DNA of 64,000 bases. Origin: Eublepharis macularius (Eukaryota; Chordata; Lepidosauria; Squamata; Eublepharidae). Positions 24,211-35,700 of this stretch are shown here, in pieces. Where the stretch lies: the NCBI RefSeq assembly GCF_028583425.1, contig NC_072799.1:89514217-89578216 (forward strand), written 5' to 3'. The notes under the pieces are model-generated. The model ran no database searches, had not been told where the DNA came from, and saw only the letters and a program-made list of their open reading frames with translations. The position numbers and the translations under genes were made by a program. Position 1 is the stretch's first letter; every line of letters begins with the position of its first letter.

Positions 24211-26857
24211 CTAACTGAAGGCTTGTGCTAAGTCTCGGTATTCCACCGGAATAAGGTTGAGATCTTCTGCGGAGAGCAACGCTACTTCTAAGTTCAACGA
24301 GGCCTCTTCTCCCCACTCCATTTGCCAATGATGATTGCGGCAGTATTCTCGATTAAACACAATCATTCTCTTGGCCCAGTTAATGTAAGCGTTATTATCC
24401 CAAAGCCATTGACTGCCTAGGATGAGGGGGTATTTAGCAGCTTGGCTGACAATATAGGACCGGCTCTCCCAATGTTTGTCCATCCCAGTGGGTACCAGCT
24501 CCGTCTCTCGGACAGCTGGGTTCATATTGGAACCATCCACTTGTTCAAAGATGATCGGACTTTTAAGTTCTTGGGTTTCTAACCCCAAGCCATTGACCAG
24601 GGTGGGTGCAATAATGTCTCTTGAACAGCCCGAATCGATTAAAGCCTGCACACGGATATGAGTTCCCCTCTTTGGGTTAGTTAGCATTACTGGTACAAAC
24701 AAAATGGCCCCTCTCTCTCTCACCTCCTCCGGGGTGGACTCCGGTGTGATCTGCTGTTGGGGCCTCCTCACGACAGATCCATCTCGTTTCCCGATTGCGG
24801 GCTGGGCGTATCCGCCTCTGCGAAGTGGGTATCAAGCTCCATTTGCACTTCTTCGGCTTCCAACCCTTTATCCAAGCAGCCCCGTCTCTGTATTCCCCTA
24901 CCTTGGCTGGTCCTCGGGGCCGGAACTGGGCGAGTGGTTGGGGCAGTTGGCTGGACTTGCGCTCGAAGGGGGCACTGAGCCACGAAATGCCCGCTATTTC
25001 CACACTGCCTTGCCTCCATCGGGTTTCTCGAGCTCCTCTAGCCGATGGTATCCCACGGGCCCCTCGCACTACGGGCGGAGGTTTTCTATTTCCCATCACC
25101 TGTTGCTGCTCTACAAGGCAGACTACTTGGGTATGGTTTTCCACCTCGCACGCTAGTTGTATCCAACCCATAAGAGTTGGGAGATCATCTTGCATTAAAG
25201 CTTGGTCCAGCAACCTGGGATTCATTTCATTCCAGAACATCACTATTTTTGTCCCTTCTTCACAATGAGGGCACTTGGCCGCTAATTGACGAAATTTGGC
25301 TGCATACTCTCTCACGGGTTGAGATCCTTGTCTGAGAGTTTGCAGCTCGGTACGTGCTCTCTCCTCCTCTAAGGGATCTTCATATTGGGCTCTTAACGCT
25401 GCGATAAAGTCCTGTAAAGTGTTCCGTTCAGGAGCCCCCGAGTAATAGAGTCATGTACCATTCTGCTGCCTTGCCTTCCAGCCGGGATGCTAAATGGGTA
25501 ACACGGCTCTCCTCCGGGAACAGATAGCCCCATCGATTGAAAAATTGGAGGGCTTGTACCACGAAAAATCCCAACTTGTGGGTATCTCCGTCAAAGGTGG
25601 CCTCCAGCTTAACCCACCCCATAGGTAGCTCCGCTCCACCTTGCCGTCCCTGGGCTAGCGGTGGAGGGCCAAACTGCGGTGGCTGCTGAGGCTGTGGTTG
25701 GAGGGGAGCCGGCACCCAACCTGGGATCTGCTGAAGTATAGGTGCTGGTCTCACTGGTCCCCCCAGCGCCTGCCCGCCCGCCCTGTCCAGCCTGTCTCCT
25801 CGGAGTCGGGCCGCGTGCCGGCACCAGTTGGCCTGCTGGAGGAACTTGGGTCCCTCCCTGCGCTCCTGGACCGATGGGTGCCGGCCGCGGCAGTAACGGG
25901 CCTGGGGCGGGTAACGGTGGCGGCAGCAGAGGCCGTGGGGCTGGTGTAGGTTGCACTGGTGGCGGCTGTGGTAGCGGCTGCGGGGCAGGAATTGGCAGAG
26001 GTGGCGGTGGCTGTTGTTGTGGCTGTGGAACCTAAGTAGCTGGCGGTGGCATTGGTTCTTGGGGCCCAGGCTGGGCCTGAACCTGTGGCTGGGGTCCTGG
26101 AGCAAGTAGAGCGGGGGGGCTGAGCGCGAGCGTGTGCACCTCCTGCTTCTCGTCCTCGAGAAGCCGGCTGGGTGGAGCCCTCACCCTGCATCAACAGGCC
26201 GATGAGATAGACAGCTTGAGCCAAGTCTCCTTCCAACGCACCTAACCTGTCCTCCAGCCGCCGGTAATGGGCAGGAGTGCCGAATTCTGTCTCCTCCTCC
26301 TCGACTGGCACCGTCTGATCTGGCAGGAGCAAGGTCTCTTCCCAGCCACGCTGCTGTCTGTCCGCTTCTTCCACGGCATCCTCCGAAATCCCCGGCACCC
26401 AATCTTCACCTGCCGGAGTCACCCCCATTATCTCCCCAGGGTTTTCTTCCTCTTCCGCAGCACTCACCAACCAGCCCTTAGCCATTCCCATAACTGCAAG
26501 TATTCCATACTGCACCACATGGGCTTGATTTTGCAAGCGGTTCCAACGTGGATCTGCACCTTGGGCTCCTGCGCCAATGTTCCAAGTTCCAGTTGAGCCC
26601 ACATTGGTGTAATCCCAACTCAAGAGTTCATTACGTGCAGTCTCCCAGTCCTGAGGCCCGCTGGCCTCCCCCCGTTGGACATCCTCCTCCAGGCGCCCGG
26701 CCTCCACATCCCAACGGTACCACGGTTGGGAACTGGCCCGAGTAGCACCTGCCGAGAGCGTGGATAGGCTACCCGTTTCCCAAACAGGTCCTCCCGTTGC
26801 TCCCAGCTCCGTTGACCCGATGGTCCTACTTAGATCAATCATCGAGTGGGAAAACAT
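24211..26857 (-). pseudogene. gypsy copy B Gag and protease
   Basis: Protease sequence (ALIDSGCSRDIIAPTLVNGL) lies at 24211-24771. Upstream lie a nucleocapsid knuckle region (CGNSGHFVAQC), a capsid-like region (AEWYMTLL; KLEATFDGD, shared with copy A) and a long low-complexity Gag N-terminus rich in Pro, Ala and Gly. The region spans several frames and is a relic. Confidence 0.8.
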
Positions 26858-27128
26858 GGTGCCAGTTCGCCTCTCTCTGGTTTCCCGGGGTCTAGAGCCC
26901 TACTGCTGAGGAGTTGGCAATGATATCAGCTGTTCATGTCCACGGATCCCACCCGTCTTTGGTCGAGCTCCCTCAGTGATCAGTCTGTCCTGCCCGGTAC
27001 CACCGGCAGCCAATTCTTTAGACCCGGCACCCTCCTCTCCAGGCACACATGGATCAATCAGGTTCTCGCTGGCATCCATCCTTCTTGGGTGAGGGGTCGG
27101 GGGAGTTAAAGCAGGATTCTCAACAAAA

Positions 27129-27554
27129 TGTCAGACTATGGAATCCCCGGTATCTAGAGTTTGTCTCCCCCTTCTGCAAGAAGCACAAATTTCTTGATTT
27201 CAAAAGGTTTATTGAAAGACTAGGCTCTGATACAAGTATCCATATTCCAAGGCCTAGAAAGGATCTTGGCTGAACATAGACATTGTTGAGAATGAGAAAG
27301 AAAACGGAACTTGTGATACATCAAACCCTTCACTCCCAGCCTCCCCTCCCATACTCTAGGGCGATGGGAACTTGGCTGTGGGAAGGCTCGGCCTGTCAAG
27401 GTCTCTGGCTGTAGAAACAGATAAGAGTATTCTCTCCCATGGAAAACGCGGTCAAAACAACATCTGGACCTGGAGGGAGAAAAAGGCTAGCAACTACAGA
27501 TTAAACATGGCGTAACTCTGACCAAGGAACCACACAACACATTAGATCCTGACA
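27129..27554 (-). repeat. 5' LTR of gypsy copy B
   Basis: Same 426-bp length and ends as 20870-21295. The minus-strand leader that follows it begins TTTTGTTGAGAATCC, similar to the leader of copy A. Confidence 0.95.
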
Positions 27555-27780
27555 TCACCAGGCATATGGCCGAGGCTGGGCCTCCGCCAGCCGGGGGGGA
27601 GGAAGGGGGGTGTATAAAACCCTCCCTGTGAAGGCTGTCCACCATCTTATTTTAAATATGTTGTTTTAATGAATATGAATTTTAATTGTATTTTAATCAT
27701 ATTTTTAATATGTTTGTATCCGCCCTGAGCCCGCTTGCGGGGAGGGGGGAATACAAATTTGAAATAAATAAATAAATAAC
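27555..27780 (+). mobile_element. L2-type LINE, 3' UTR (right portion)
   Basis: The sequence continues the L2 after the gypsy element: CACCAGGCATATGGCC, then a GC-rich stretch, a TTTGTATCCGCCCTGAGCCC block and a terminal (AAATA)n tail. This is the standard 3' end of reptile L2 elements. It ends the insertion into the copia leader. Confidence 0.9.
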
Positions 27781-28070
27781 AAATTTCTGACTGTGTGAGA
27801 GGCTCAGCTGGCCAAAAAAGTTTAAAAGACAGCTCCTCTGCACATTGGAGCCTGGAAGGGGTTGTTAGGCCACTCAGGCAGTTCCTTTGTTCCCTTTTGT
27901 TAGTTTGCCTGCCAGAGCAATCAAGGGTGATCAAATGCCTTTTGTTCTCTCACTGGATGGCTATAAGGCCACGTAGAGAGGAGAAAAAAATCCATTGTAG
28001 TTTGTCGTTTAAAACTCTTAGGTTGAAGTTTAAAATTCTTCTTAAATTCAGATCTGGGTCCACATAATCC

Positions 28071-28512
28071 TGTTAGAAATATTTATATTTTGTATGGCAG
28101 CAGAATTACTTAGAAGCGTTTTCTCCAACAAGTAGTAATTAATCCTCAGGCAATCAAATTGTAGAAAGAGGTAGATTCTTGAGGTAGATTCCATTCATGG
28201 TAGTATCTCTGAGTAGAAAGAGAGAATCCTAGTTTTAAGTCACTTTCCTTATAAATACCATAGCCAGATAGTCTGTCAGGGAGGCTACAAGTGGATCTGT
28301 GAAGGAGGCCTTCATGGCAGGAGCTCTCAGAAACACATTCTTCCCCTTGGAAGGCTAGGAAAGAAGAATCTCCCAAAGGAAACAAAGAGAGAGAGGAGGA
28401 CTCAGGAGACAGCCCCACCTTAAACAAAGAGAAGCAGCTTACACATTCACACAGAGAGACATCAAGTGCCCCCCCTCAATGTCCAAGGAATTCTGAGTCA
28501 CCTATTCCGTCA
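28071..28512 (-). repeat. 5' LTR of copia element
   Basis: 442 bp from TGTTAGAAAT to CCTATTCCGTCA, homologous to 15117-15596 along its whole length. It contains a TATAAATA box-like word in the shared block, as expected for an LTR promoter. Confidence 0.7.
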
Positions 28513-29255
28513 GGGGGTAGGAACTGGGGAAGATCCTAGCAGTTAGCAGCAGCTGGATAACCTCTCACTGAGTTTGCTTTCCCGCACACAAATATCCAAA
28601 AGGGCTCTTGTTCCTTTGGCTTTTAGCCTAAAGGTGAGAGCTGGTCAGATGATAAGTTGGTAGAAAAGAAGATCCCTCTGCCTTGTTTTTTTTTTGCTGT
28701 ATTTGTTTTTGGTTTTTTTCATATTGTTAGCCACTTTGGGTTCCCTTGGGGAGAAATTAAATGAAACCAGCACCTGCTAAAAAGTTCCATCATTGCTTCT
28801 GACAGCGGTGCAGCCATCCCTGTCACTGAACCACTGTAAGGCAGGCAGCGCGATCACAGGCCATTGGGGGAGTAGTGGGGAGTAGAGATATCTTCCAATC
28901 CCTCTGCCCACTGTGCAACTCCGAAGAGATTTATCTCAAGAATCTGAAAGGCAAAACCAAGTAAGTCAGGTTGAAAGGGGGAGCTCCAGCTTTTCACTGC
29001 CCGTATTCCTCAAAATTCTCTCCATACCACATGCGTAAGAATTCCTCCTTGTGGCAGAAAGTTTCCCTCCAGATTGTCAACTAGAAATGCTAGACACTGT
29101 AGTGACAGGACTTACACTTTGAAGGTGTTTTTTTGAGGTCATGTCCAGCTGTACATTCAAAACTTTCTCACTACCTCTACCTACCGTTGCAATTTCTAGA
29201 GACAGTGAACTAAAAGTATTGTCCTCACAAGAGGACAATGGCTAAAACTTATATA
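28513..29255. other. Interval without recognisable gene
   Basis: Around 28700-28770 there is a short T-rich stretch and CCACTTTGGGTTCCC, resembling a retroposon 3' end. Nothing else can be named. Confidence 0.5.
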
Positions 29256-29263
29256 CTTGTAGA

Positions 29264-29522
29264 CAGGGCTTTTTTCTGGGGAAAGAGGTGGTGGAACTCA
29301 GTGGGTTGCCCTCGGAGAAAATGGTCACATGGCCGGTGGCCCCACCCCCTGATCTCCAGACAGAGGGGAGTTGAGATTGCCCTCCGCGCCACTCAGCAGC
29401 GTCGAGGGCAATCTCAACTCCCCTCTGTCTGGAGATCAGGGGGCAGGGCCACCGGCCATGTGACCATTTTCAAGAGATTCCGGAACTCTGTTCCACTGCA
29501 TTCCTGCTAAAAAAAAGCCCTG
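29264..29522. mobile_element. hAT MITE, CAGGGCTTTTTT family, copy 1
   Basis: 259 bp with CAGGGCTTTTTTC ends, flanked by exact 8-bp duplications CTTGTAGA (29256-29263 and 29523-29530). The inner part is a long inverted repeat of roughly 80-100 bp per arm (GGCCGGTGGC through CAACTCCCCTCT and back), so the element can fold into one long hairpin. Confidence 0.92.
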
Positions 29523-29784
29523 CTTGTAGAAATCCCCTAACAAGAGACGAGAGAAATGAGGAGTAATTCAAACAGTGGCTGCATTCTTTTGAAGTAGCTT
29601 CTAGAAAGAATATTCAGGCTTGACTTTTCTTTGCATGCCGCTGGACATATAGAACATCCCCACATAACAGTTCTGGTGCATGTTTTAATCCATAGCTGAA
29701 AGTGTGTGGGAGCCGTTGTTTTGGAAGAAAACAGTATCATGCGAAAAGGGACTCCCACACTCAGCAGCCACACAGTTCTCTGAA

Positions 29785-30150
29785 GGTAGTTTCAGGTAGG
29801 TAGCCACGTTGGCCTGCAGTAGAACACCAGTCCATAGTATTTAAGTGGTTGAGTTGTAAGTCAGCATTCTGCTGGTTCAACTCCCACTATAGCCATGAGC
29901 TCAGCAGGTGGCCTTGGGAAAGCCACTAATCTGTCTAGAAGCTTAGAATAAAAGCAGTAGAAAAGAGCAAGAGTCCAGTAGCACTTGTAAGACTAACAAA
30001 ATTTGTGGGAGGCGATGAGCTTTTGTGACTCACAGCTCACTTTGTCAGATACAGCTAGAATGTGAGTCCATCATAAGAACAGATGGACTTGGAGAGTGGA
30101 GTGATTACAGAAACTGAATAATAATAGTATATAAGTATATAAGCACACTG
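29785..30150 (+). repeat. Fold-back retroposon interrupted by a Sauria-type SINE
   Basis: GGTAGGTAGCCACGTTGGCC near 29796 and AAGAGTCCAGTAGCACTTGT near 29967 belong to the fold-back family. Between them (about 29838-29950) lies a tRNA-derived SINE piece (TAAGTGGTTGAG ... GTTCAACTCCCACT). Confidence 0.6.
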
Positions 30151-30409
30151 TTGTGTATTACCTTGACTCTCAAAAGCTTACGCCCTGAAAATCATCTAAA
30201 TCCAGCAAACTGTACCTAATCTCTCTGCAGTAACTGAACTGACTGCTAGAACGTGTGACCTTAAGGAAGGTCACCAAAGGTGTAAGTTTTAGCACTCCAG
30301 ACACCAAAACGCTCAGCCCAACCTCCAGAAGCTTCCGAGGGTGCCGGCCAACATTTTTGCAGTCCGTTTTGCAACGAGCCTTCCTTTCTCCGGAGAAATG
30401 AGTGCTACA

Positions 30410-31250
30410 AATATAACGCCCCCCCCTCCGGCCGCAGTTTTCCTCCCGGCGTCCAGCTTTCCCTCCACAACAGCCGGGCGAACTTCGAGGCGCAGCGAGG
30501 GGCAGGCTCGGCCTTGAGACGGCCGGTTGCATAACCAGGCTTCGACTGGGCGACTTGCTTGCTCAGCCGAGCGCGCCGGCCCTCCGGGACAAGTCCGCCC
30601 CGAGGCTGGGGTGGAGAGAGCCGTTGACGCGGAAGGAGGAGGGCAGGGCGGCGAGCGAAGAGCGGGCCGGAGAGCAGCGCAGGACGCCGGGGGTGAGCTA
30701 GGCGGGCGGCACCAGCGTAGGACTGAGGCGCGCCCGGGAGCCCGAAGCAGCGCCGGGGTGGGCGCGCGGCTGGCGGCGCGTGTGCCTGGGGAGGCCTCCC
30801 GGCTCTCGAGCCAGCCTCAGCCTCAGCCTCCCACGCGCTTTCCCGGGCAGAGCCCCTTTCCAAACACGCGGGCGGCTGCCGCGCGCTCTGCGCGTCCAAG
30901 TGCCAAGGGGCGGCGGGGGAGTCGCCCAGAGGGGCCGAAAGGCGCGCCTGCAGCGCTTTGGTCGCCCCGGCCCGGGAAGGGTCGCGGCGGGCGGACGTTT
31001 GTAAGCGGGCCGGGCTGGGCCGGGGGAGAGCCGGCGCGGGCCGAGGAGGGTTAGGCCTGCCTTCTGCCGCGTTGTCTTTTGCAAGCAGCTCCCCGCCCCC
31101 GGGAAGGAATTCAGCGAGAGCCGTTTTGCGCCGGGAAAGGGGCGCCGAGGGATGGAGTGCGCGACCGACCCTCCCTCCCCTCGGTGTCCCCCGCGGCCGG
31201 AGATGCGGGAGGGGGCGAGGCCTCCTGCTGCTCAAACGGGGCGCCTCTAA
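30410..31250 (+). promoter_or_regulatory. OCIAD2: CpG island, probable OCIAD2 promoter and first exon
   Basis: About 840 bp of very GC-rich DNA dense in CpG, standing out from AT-rich surroundings. It lies 1.4 kb upstream of the first coding exon. No TATA box is evident, as usual for CpG-island promoters. A plausible exon-1 donor is GG|GTGAGC at 30693. Long open frames on both strands here are a by-product of GC content. Exact start sites cannot be read from sequence. A divergent transcript from the same island cannot be excluded. Confidence 0.7.
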
Positions 31251-31324
31251 GTTACGGTATTGGTGAGAATGCTATCACGTGTGGCTGGGCACAGAATGGG
31301 TGACCGGGATGGTGGAGAGTGCTA

Positions 31325-31545
31325 GACAGAGAGTGCTGTCAAGTCCTCATTGACTTATGGCGAAACCCTAGTCTCTTGCCAGGGTTTTCCTGGCAAGAGA
31401 CTAACAGAGGCAGTTTGCCTTCGCCTGAGTCCACAACCCTGGGCTTAGTTGGAGGTCTCCCATCCAATTACTAACCGAGAACATCCCTGCTTAGCTTCCC
31501 TGATGAGATCAGGCTCACCTGGGCTTCTCTAGGTCAGGGCCAATG
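31325..31545 (-). repeat. 5S-rRNA-derived SINE
   Basis: Reverse-strand copy: GGAGGTCTCCCATCC, TAACC and CCCTGCTTAGCTTCC are the complement of the 5S internal promoter region, followed by the family tail (CTTATGGCGAAACCC, GGCAAGAGACTAAC). Confidence 0.8.
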
Positions 31546-31554
31546 AAATGAAAT

Positions 31555-31715
31555 CCTGCCCTTAAGCCGTAGTTGACTTACGGCCCCTGGTGGGGTTTTC
31601 CAGGCAAGAGACTAACAGAGGTGGTTTGCCATTGCCTGACTCTGCAACCCTGGCCTTCCTTGGAGGTCTCCCATCCAGTTGCTAACCAAGGTTGACCCTG
31701 CTTAGCTTTTGAGAT
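31555..31715 (-). repeat. 5S-rRNA-derived SINE (second tandem copy)
   Basis: Same family and orientation as 31325-31545, directly next to it: GACTTACGGCCCCTGG, GGCAAGAGACTAACAG, GGAGGTCTCCCATCC, CCTGCTTAGCTTTTGAGATC. Confidence 0.8.
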
Positions 31716-32127
31716 CTGAGGGGACAAGAAACCAGTTACTCATTCTCTGATTTGAGAGCTGATGAAACTGAAGCCTGACTGCACATTTACTTATCACAGC
31801 CTTATGTGTTGTCCTTCAGGACCCTTGGCATAGTGAACTTTGGACTATGTATATACTGTGGCCCAGCAGTGCAGTTGCAACCTTTTATTGCCTCCTGTCT
31901 TGTGCCATATAGAAATGTAGCAGGTGGAGCTTTGATCATTATTTTATTTATGATGTTAGGAAAAGCTTTCTTTGTTCCCTTTCAGTAACGGTTGTGGCAC
32001 AAGAGAAGGGCCACTAAAACAGGTGGCAAGCCTGGCTGGCCTCACCTGATCCATCCTAGGTAAATAGAAAATGACTTTTTAAATATGTTTCATGTATTCC
32101 AAAATCTAGATGCTTTTTTTAAACAAA

Positions 32128-32360
32128 GAAAGCTGCTGTAGCATAGTAGTTAAGTGGTTAGGTTGCTAATCAGCACCCTGCTAGTTCGCCTCCCACTAGC
32201 ACCATGAGTTCAGCAGGTGGCCCTGGTCAGCCAGTCCTCCCAGCCCCAGCTCCCCAGCTCCATTGTGGGAATAATAGTAACATGGACTTTGTTCACCACT
32301 CTGAGTGGGGCACTGAACTGTCTAGAAGAGTAGTATATAAGTGCAGTTATTATTAATTAT
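32128..32360 (+). repeat. tRNA-derived SINE (Sauria type)
   Basis: A box-A-like TAGCATAGTAGTTAAGTGG and a box-B-like GTTCGCCTCCCACT are followed by a tail with CACTCTGAGTGGGGC and TATTATTA. It sits in the 5' intron of OCIAD2. Confidence 0.75.
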
Positions 32361-32674
32361 TCTCAGATGCAGTGTTAGAACCATAAAACACTGATGTGCT
32401 CAAGGAAACAACAGAGCAATAAAAGTATGGTGATCAACGGATTGGGAAATTTGTTACAAGTGTTAATGTTGTTTCACAAACAACAACTCCCAAGGGTGAA
32501 GGGCTAAAAGGCACTTCAACTGATATATGTGAATTCTACTTTAGAATAGACTTTACTGAGCCAGAGAGTGGACTGGTGTGATACGAGATAGATGTGCCCA
32601 CAGGGTAAAAACAACAACAGACTGAGCATTTATGAAATTTTCTTAAAATAGATATTTGATCATTTTTATTTTAG

Positions 32675-32712
32675 GACACTTGGTTTAGTTGAGGTTGGGC
32701 TTGCTGGTGACT
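32675..32712 (+). other. OCIAD2: OCIAD2 5' UTR part of exon 2
   Basis: An acceptor TTTTTATTTTAG ends at 32674. The next 38 bases are untranslated and lead directly to the start codon at 32713, implying an upstream non-coding exon in the CpG island. Confidence 0.7.
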
Positions 32713-35700
32713 ATGGCTTCACTCCCAGATGATGGGAAAGTTCAGGCCTCATCTGTTGAACAAAAGGACCAGGTTTGTTGTTTTTGTTCTGTCTTAGATT
32801 TTTGTTCTCTCTATGATAGCAGGGATTCAACAGGTACTTTACTATCTGGTGTACTGGTAGTGACCACACAAGAGAGAAAGGATTGCTGTTATTGGCTAAT
32901 AATCTAGACGTATAGGAAATGTATGTGGCCAGACCCTCCCATGCAAAAGGTAGATGTCCTAGGTTGAGTTCTGCAAGTATTTAAGGGCTTGTAAAGTAAG
33001 TACTTTACATTTTGCTGCAGACAGGTTTTACTTCCATGTAAAACTTAGAACATATCTATGTAGGCCATTGGGGTGTGATGAGAGGGGAGAGATGTAGTAT
33101 CTGGAGATATTATTTACAGACAGTAAAAGAAATTAATGATCTTAAACCTGAATTGATGATTACATACTCCTTGATGACAATGAGAATTATAAGGTGGGGT
33201 GGAATAGTCTTTTATGCTTTAAAAACTTAAGAAGTATTTATTTGGGGAATTTTATGGGCTGTCTTTCCAGAGACCTGATATGTGTTCTGTATTAATTCAC
33301 TACATGGGGCCGTGTTTCATAGGTAGAGTATCTGCTTTGCATGCAGAAGGTCCCATGTTCAGTCTGCAGCATCTCCAACTAAAAGGATTGAGTAGTAGGT
33401 GATGTGTAAGACCTGGCTGAGACCCCAGAGAGCTGCTACTAGTCAGAGTAGACAATACTGTCCCTGATGGACTCAGTATGAGACAGCTTTGTGTGCTCAT
33501 ATTTGGGACCGTCATGTTTGGTTGCATCGCTAATTAAATATTTCAAGTGGTCTTGCAGGCTTTACAGAACAGAGCATGCTCCTATTTATTTCCTTTATTT
33601 TAATGGAAATGTTTTGTTTTAATTATGCAAAAACCTCAATAAAGTACATAAGATGACAAAAAGGGGAGGAGAAAATAAAATAAAATATTAAATTCCCTTC
33701 TTTGTAATTCAACCTAGTGTCCTTCTAAAACTATCCATCTATATTTTTATTTTCAGAACCTGCACAATTTTTCAACTTCAGGTGTTAGTATTGAAGAGAT
33801 TGCAAGGATCCGTCAACAGTGTAAAGAGGAAAGTTTCTGGTACAGAGGTACAGTTTCCCTGCTCCTGATTTGCTTTGTTACCAGTAGTCTCCTTGGCAAT
33901 TGCTGCTACTGACGGCTTCATCTGGCTTCTGAGACACAATGTTTAAATTCATAGATCCAGAGGAGTTAGCCGTGTTAGTCCGTAGGCGCAAAATTGTAAA
34001 GAGTCCAGTAGCACCTTGTAAGACTGACCAACTTTATTGTAGCATAAGCTTTTGAGGACCACAGCTCTCTTCGTCAGACGCATCGTCATCTTAAAGTCTT
34101 AAAGGAGCTACTGGACTCTTTAATATTTAAATTCAGAAGCTGCTGTTCATTTTGCTTGCCAGATTGGGTAGATGAAGATAGAACTATAATTTGCGTATTT
34201 ATTTTAACATTTCTGTTCTGCATTTCCATGAAACTTAAGGGGCGAGGCACAGTAGAAATCCATAAGCAATCAAGTGAAAACATTAAATAAATAGATCCAA
34301 CAGTAAACAGTATCACTAAAAGAAGTGTTACTTAATCAGATTGAACAGCATGGGTAAAACAAACAGATTTCATCTGGTGACTAAAAGATGACAGTTTGGC
34401 ATCAGAAGTTGATGAGAGAGAAGTTCCCCACATTAGAGGGTTGTTATAACTGCTCACCTAAACTCTGAAGTGGGGGGGGCATTCAACAAACAGTCTTAGC
34501 AGGACTATCATATTCTATACCAGTTGTCCTCAGAGGAGTTTACAATACTTCTAAGGATACATAGTTCTCCATTCCAATTTTTATCTATGCAACAACCCAG
34601 TGAGGAAGGTTAGACTGAGAGAGTGAGGGGGCCAAGTTCACTCAGTGAACTTCTGACAGAGTAGCAATTTGAACCCTCTCTCCCTAGTTTCAGACTTATA
34701 CTTTAACCACTATATCATCTTGGCTGTCTGTTTTAATAAGTGGTATTTAAGATAGCAGCCCTTGTCTGGTCACATGTGGTTAATAAGCATCTCCTCTAGG
34801 CTATCAAGCTTTACAAAAAAACCTAGTTGCATTTCCTTTTCCTCTCCTTACCTTTGAGGGCAAAAGTAATGGGTTAGCAAATGGTTTGGTAAGCCAGTGG
34901 CTTATCAAACGGTTATCAGCGGTTAATATCCTCAGTTGATTTTTTTACACTTCTCTGGCATTTGTGCGTGCCATGAACTGTGAATGGATCTTGCTTGGTG
35001 TAAGAAGGCTTCGGCATGCAGAGTAGATGATTCATAGCTCCCTCCTGATATTCATCGGCCTCCACTGCTGATGTTGATGGGAATTCATGTTCTCATATGG
35101 AGACGCTAACAGTTGCATGTGTCTAAGGGTGCATTTACTAAAGCTGGGTTAAAAAAAAAATGTGGATACTCTAATCTGCCCTTTTTTGTTGTTAATGGTG
35201 CTGCTGCAGACCAAATAAAAATCTAAGTAAATGAGAATGTAATTAGTAACCCATAGTATAAAGAGACACAGTCGGCAGCACCAAGATCTCACTTAAGAAT
35301 TCTGTCTTCAAAAGTTTTGTTTTATTTAGGTGGGAACAATTGAAAGGGCCCTGTTGAATGCTTCTCTTGTAGGTTGGGAGAAAGTAGTAGAATCTATGCA
35401 AATACTATAAATTTGTGTTTTGTTCCCTTATTCGCAGCTCTTCCGCTGTCTCTTGGAAGTATGCTTGTTGTTCAAGGACTAGTTGCCAATGGTAAATGGA
35501 TTTTTTTTTTTAAGTGAAAAAGTTTCTGGGATTGTCAAGGGTTGGCTGTTGAAATTTTTTTGCTGCTGAAAATGGAAAAGCTCAACGTTGAGGATATTTG
35601 AATTCTAGAAATCGAGAGATCAGAGATGGTTGAAAGATCATGGCATAGATTAAAATTACTTCATTTTGTCGGACTTTATAATAATCAGCAGTGTATGCAG

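Larger units (their letters stand above)
20870..27554 (-). mobile_element. Ty3/gypsy chromovirus-type LTR retrotransposon, copy B (young)
   Basis: A 6,685-bp element with two 426-bp LTRs (20870-21295 and 27129-27554) that begin TGTCA and end TGACA on the plus strand. It is flanked by CCACC and TCACC (a 5-bp duplication with one difference, or a 4-bp CACC). Minus-strand order: 5' LTR, Gag, protease, RT, RNase H, integrase, chromodomain, polypurine tract (AAGGGGGGCAGAA), 3' LTR. I count six differences between the LTRs (about 1.4 percent), so the insertion is recent. The pol part is open for 899 codons, but the Gag to protease part has a few breaks, so the copy is near-complete yet defective. 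Confidence 0.95.
15117..28512 (-). mobile_element. Ty1/copia LTR retrotransposon, fossil, split by nested insertions
   Basis: Two related LTRs (15117-15596 and 28071-28512) bracket minus-strand copia parts in the expected order: leader (27781-28070), Gag with a zinc knuckle, reverse transcriptase and RNase H. The parts are separated by an L2 LINE with a gypsy element inside (20171-27780), a hAT transposon (18640-19876) and an LTR-like unit (16146-17044). The LTRs differ by roughly 15-20 percent with several length changes (eye estimate), so this copy is old, and it is thoroughly broken. No matching target duplication was seen outside the LTRs. The alternative, that 28071-28512 is an unrelated solo LTR, is less likely because the DNA between the L2 end and that LTR has no other explanation. 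Confidence 0.75.

Noticed and set aside
30405-31266. Open frames of 100-276 codons on both strands in the CpG island
   Set aside because: Very high GC removes stop codons by chance. The predicted proteins are low-complexity Arg/Pro/Ala/Gly sequences with no family pattern.
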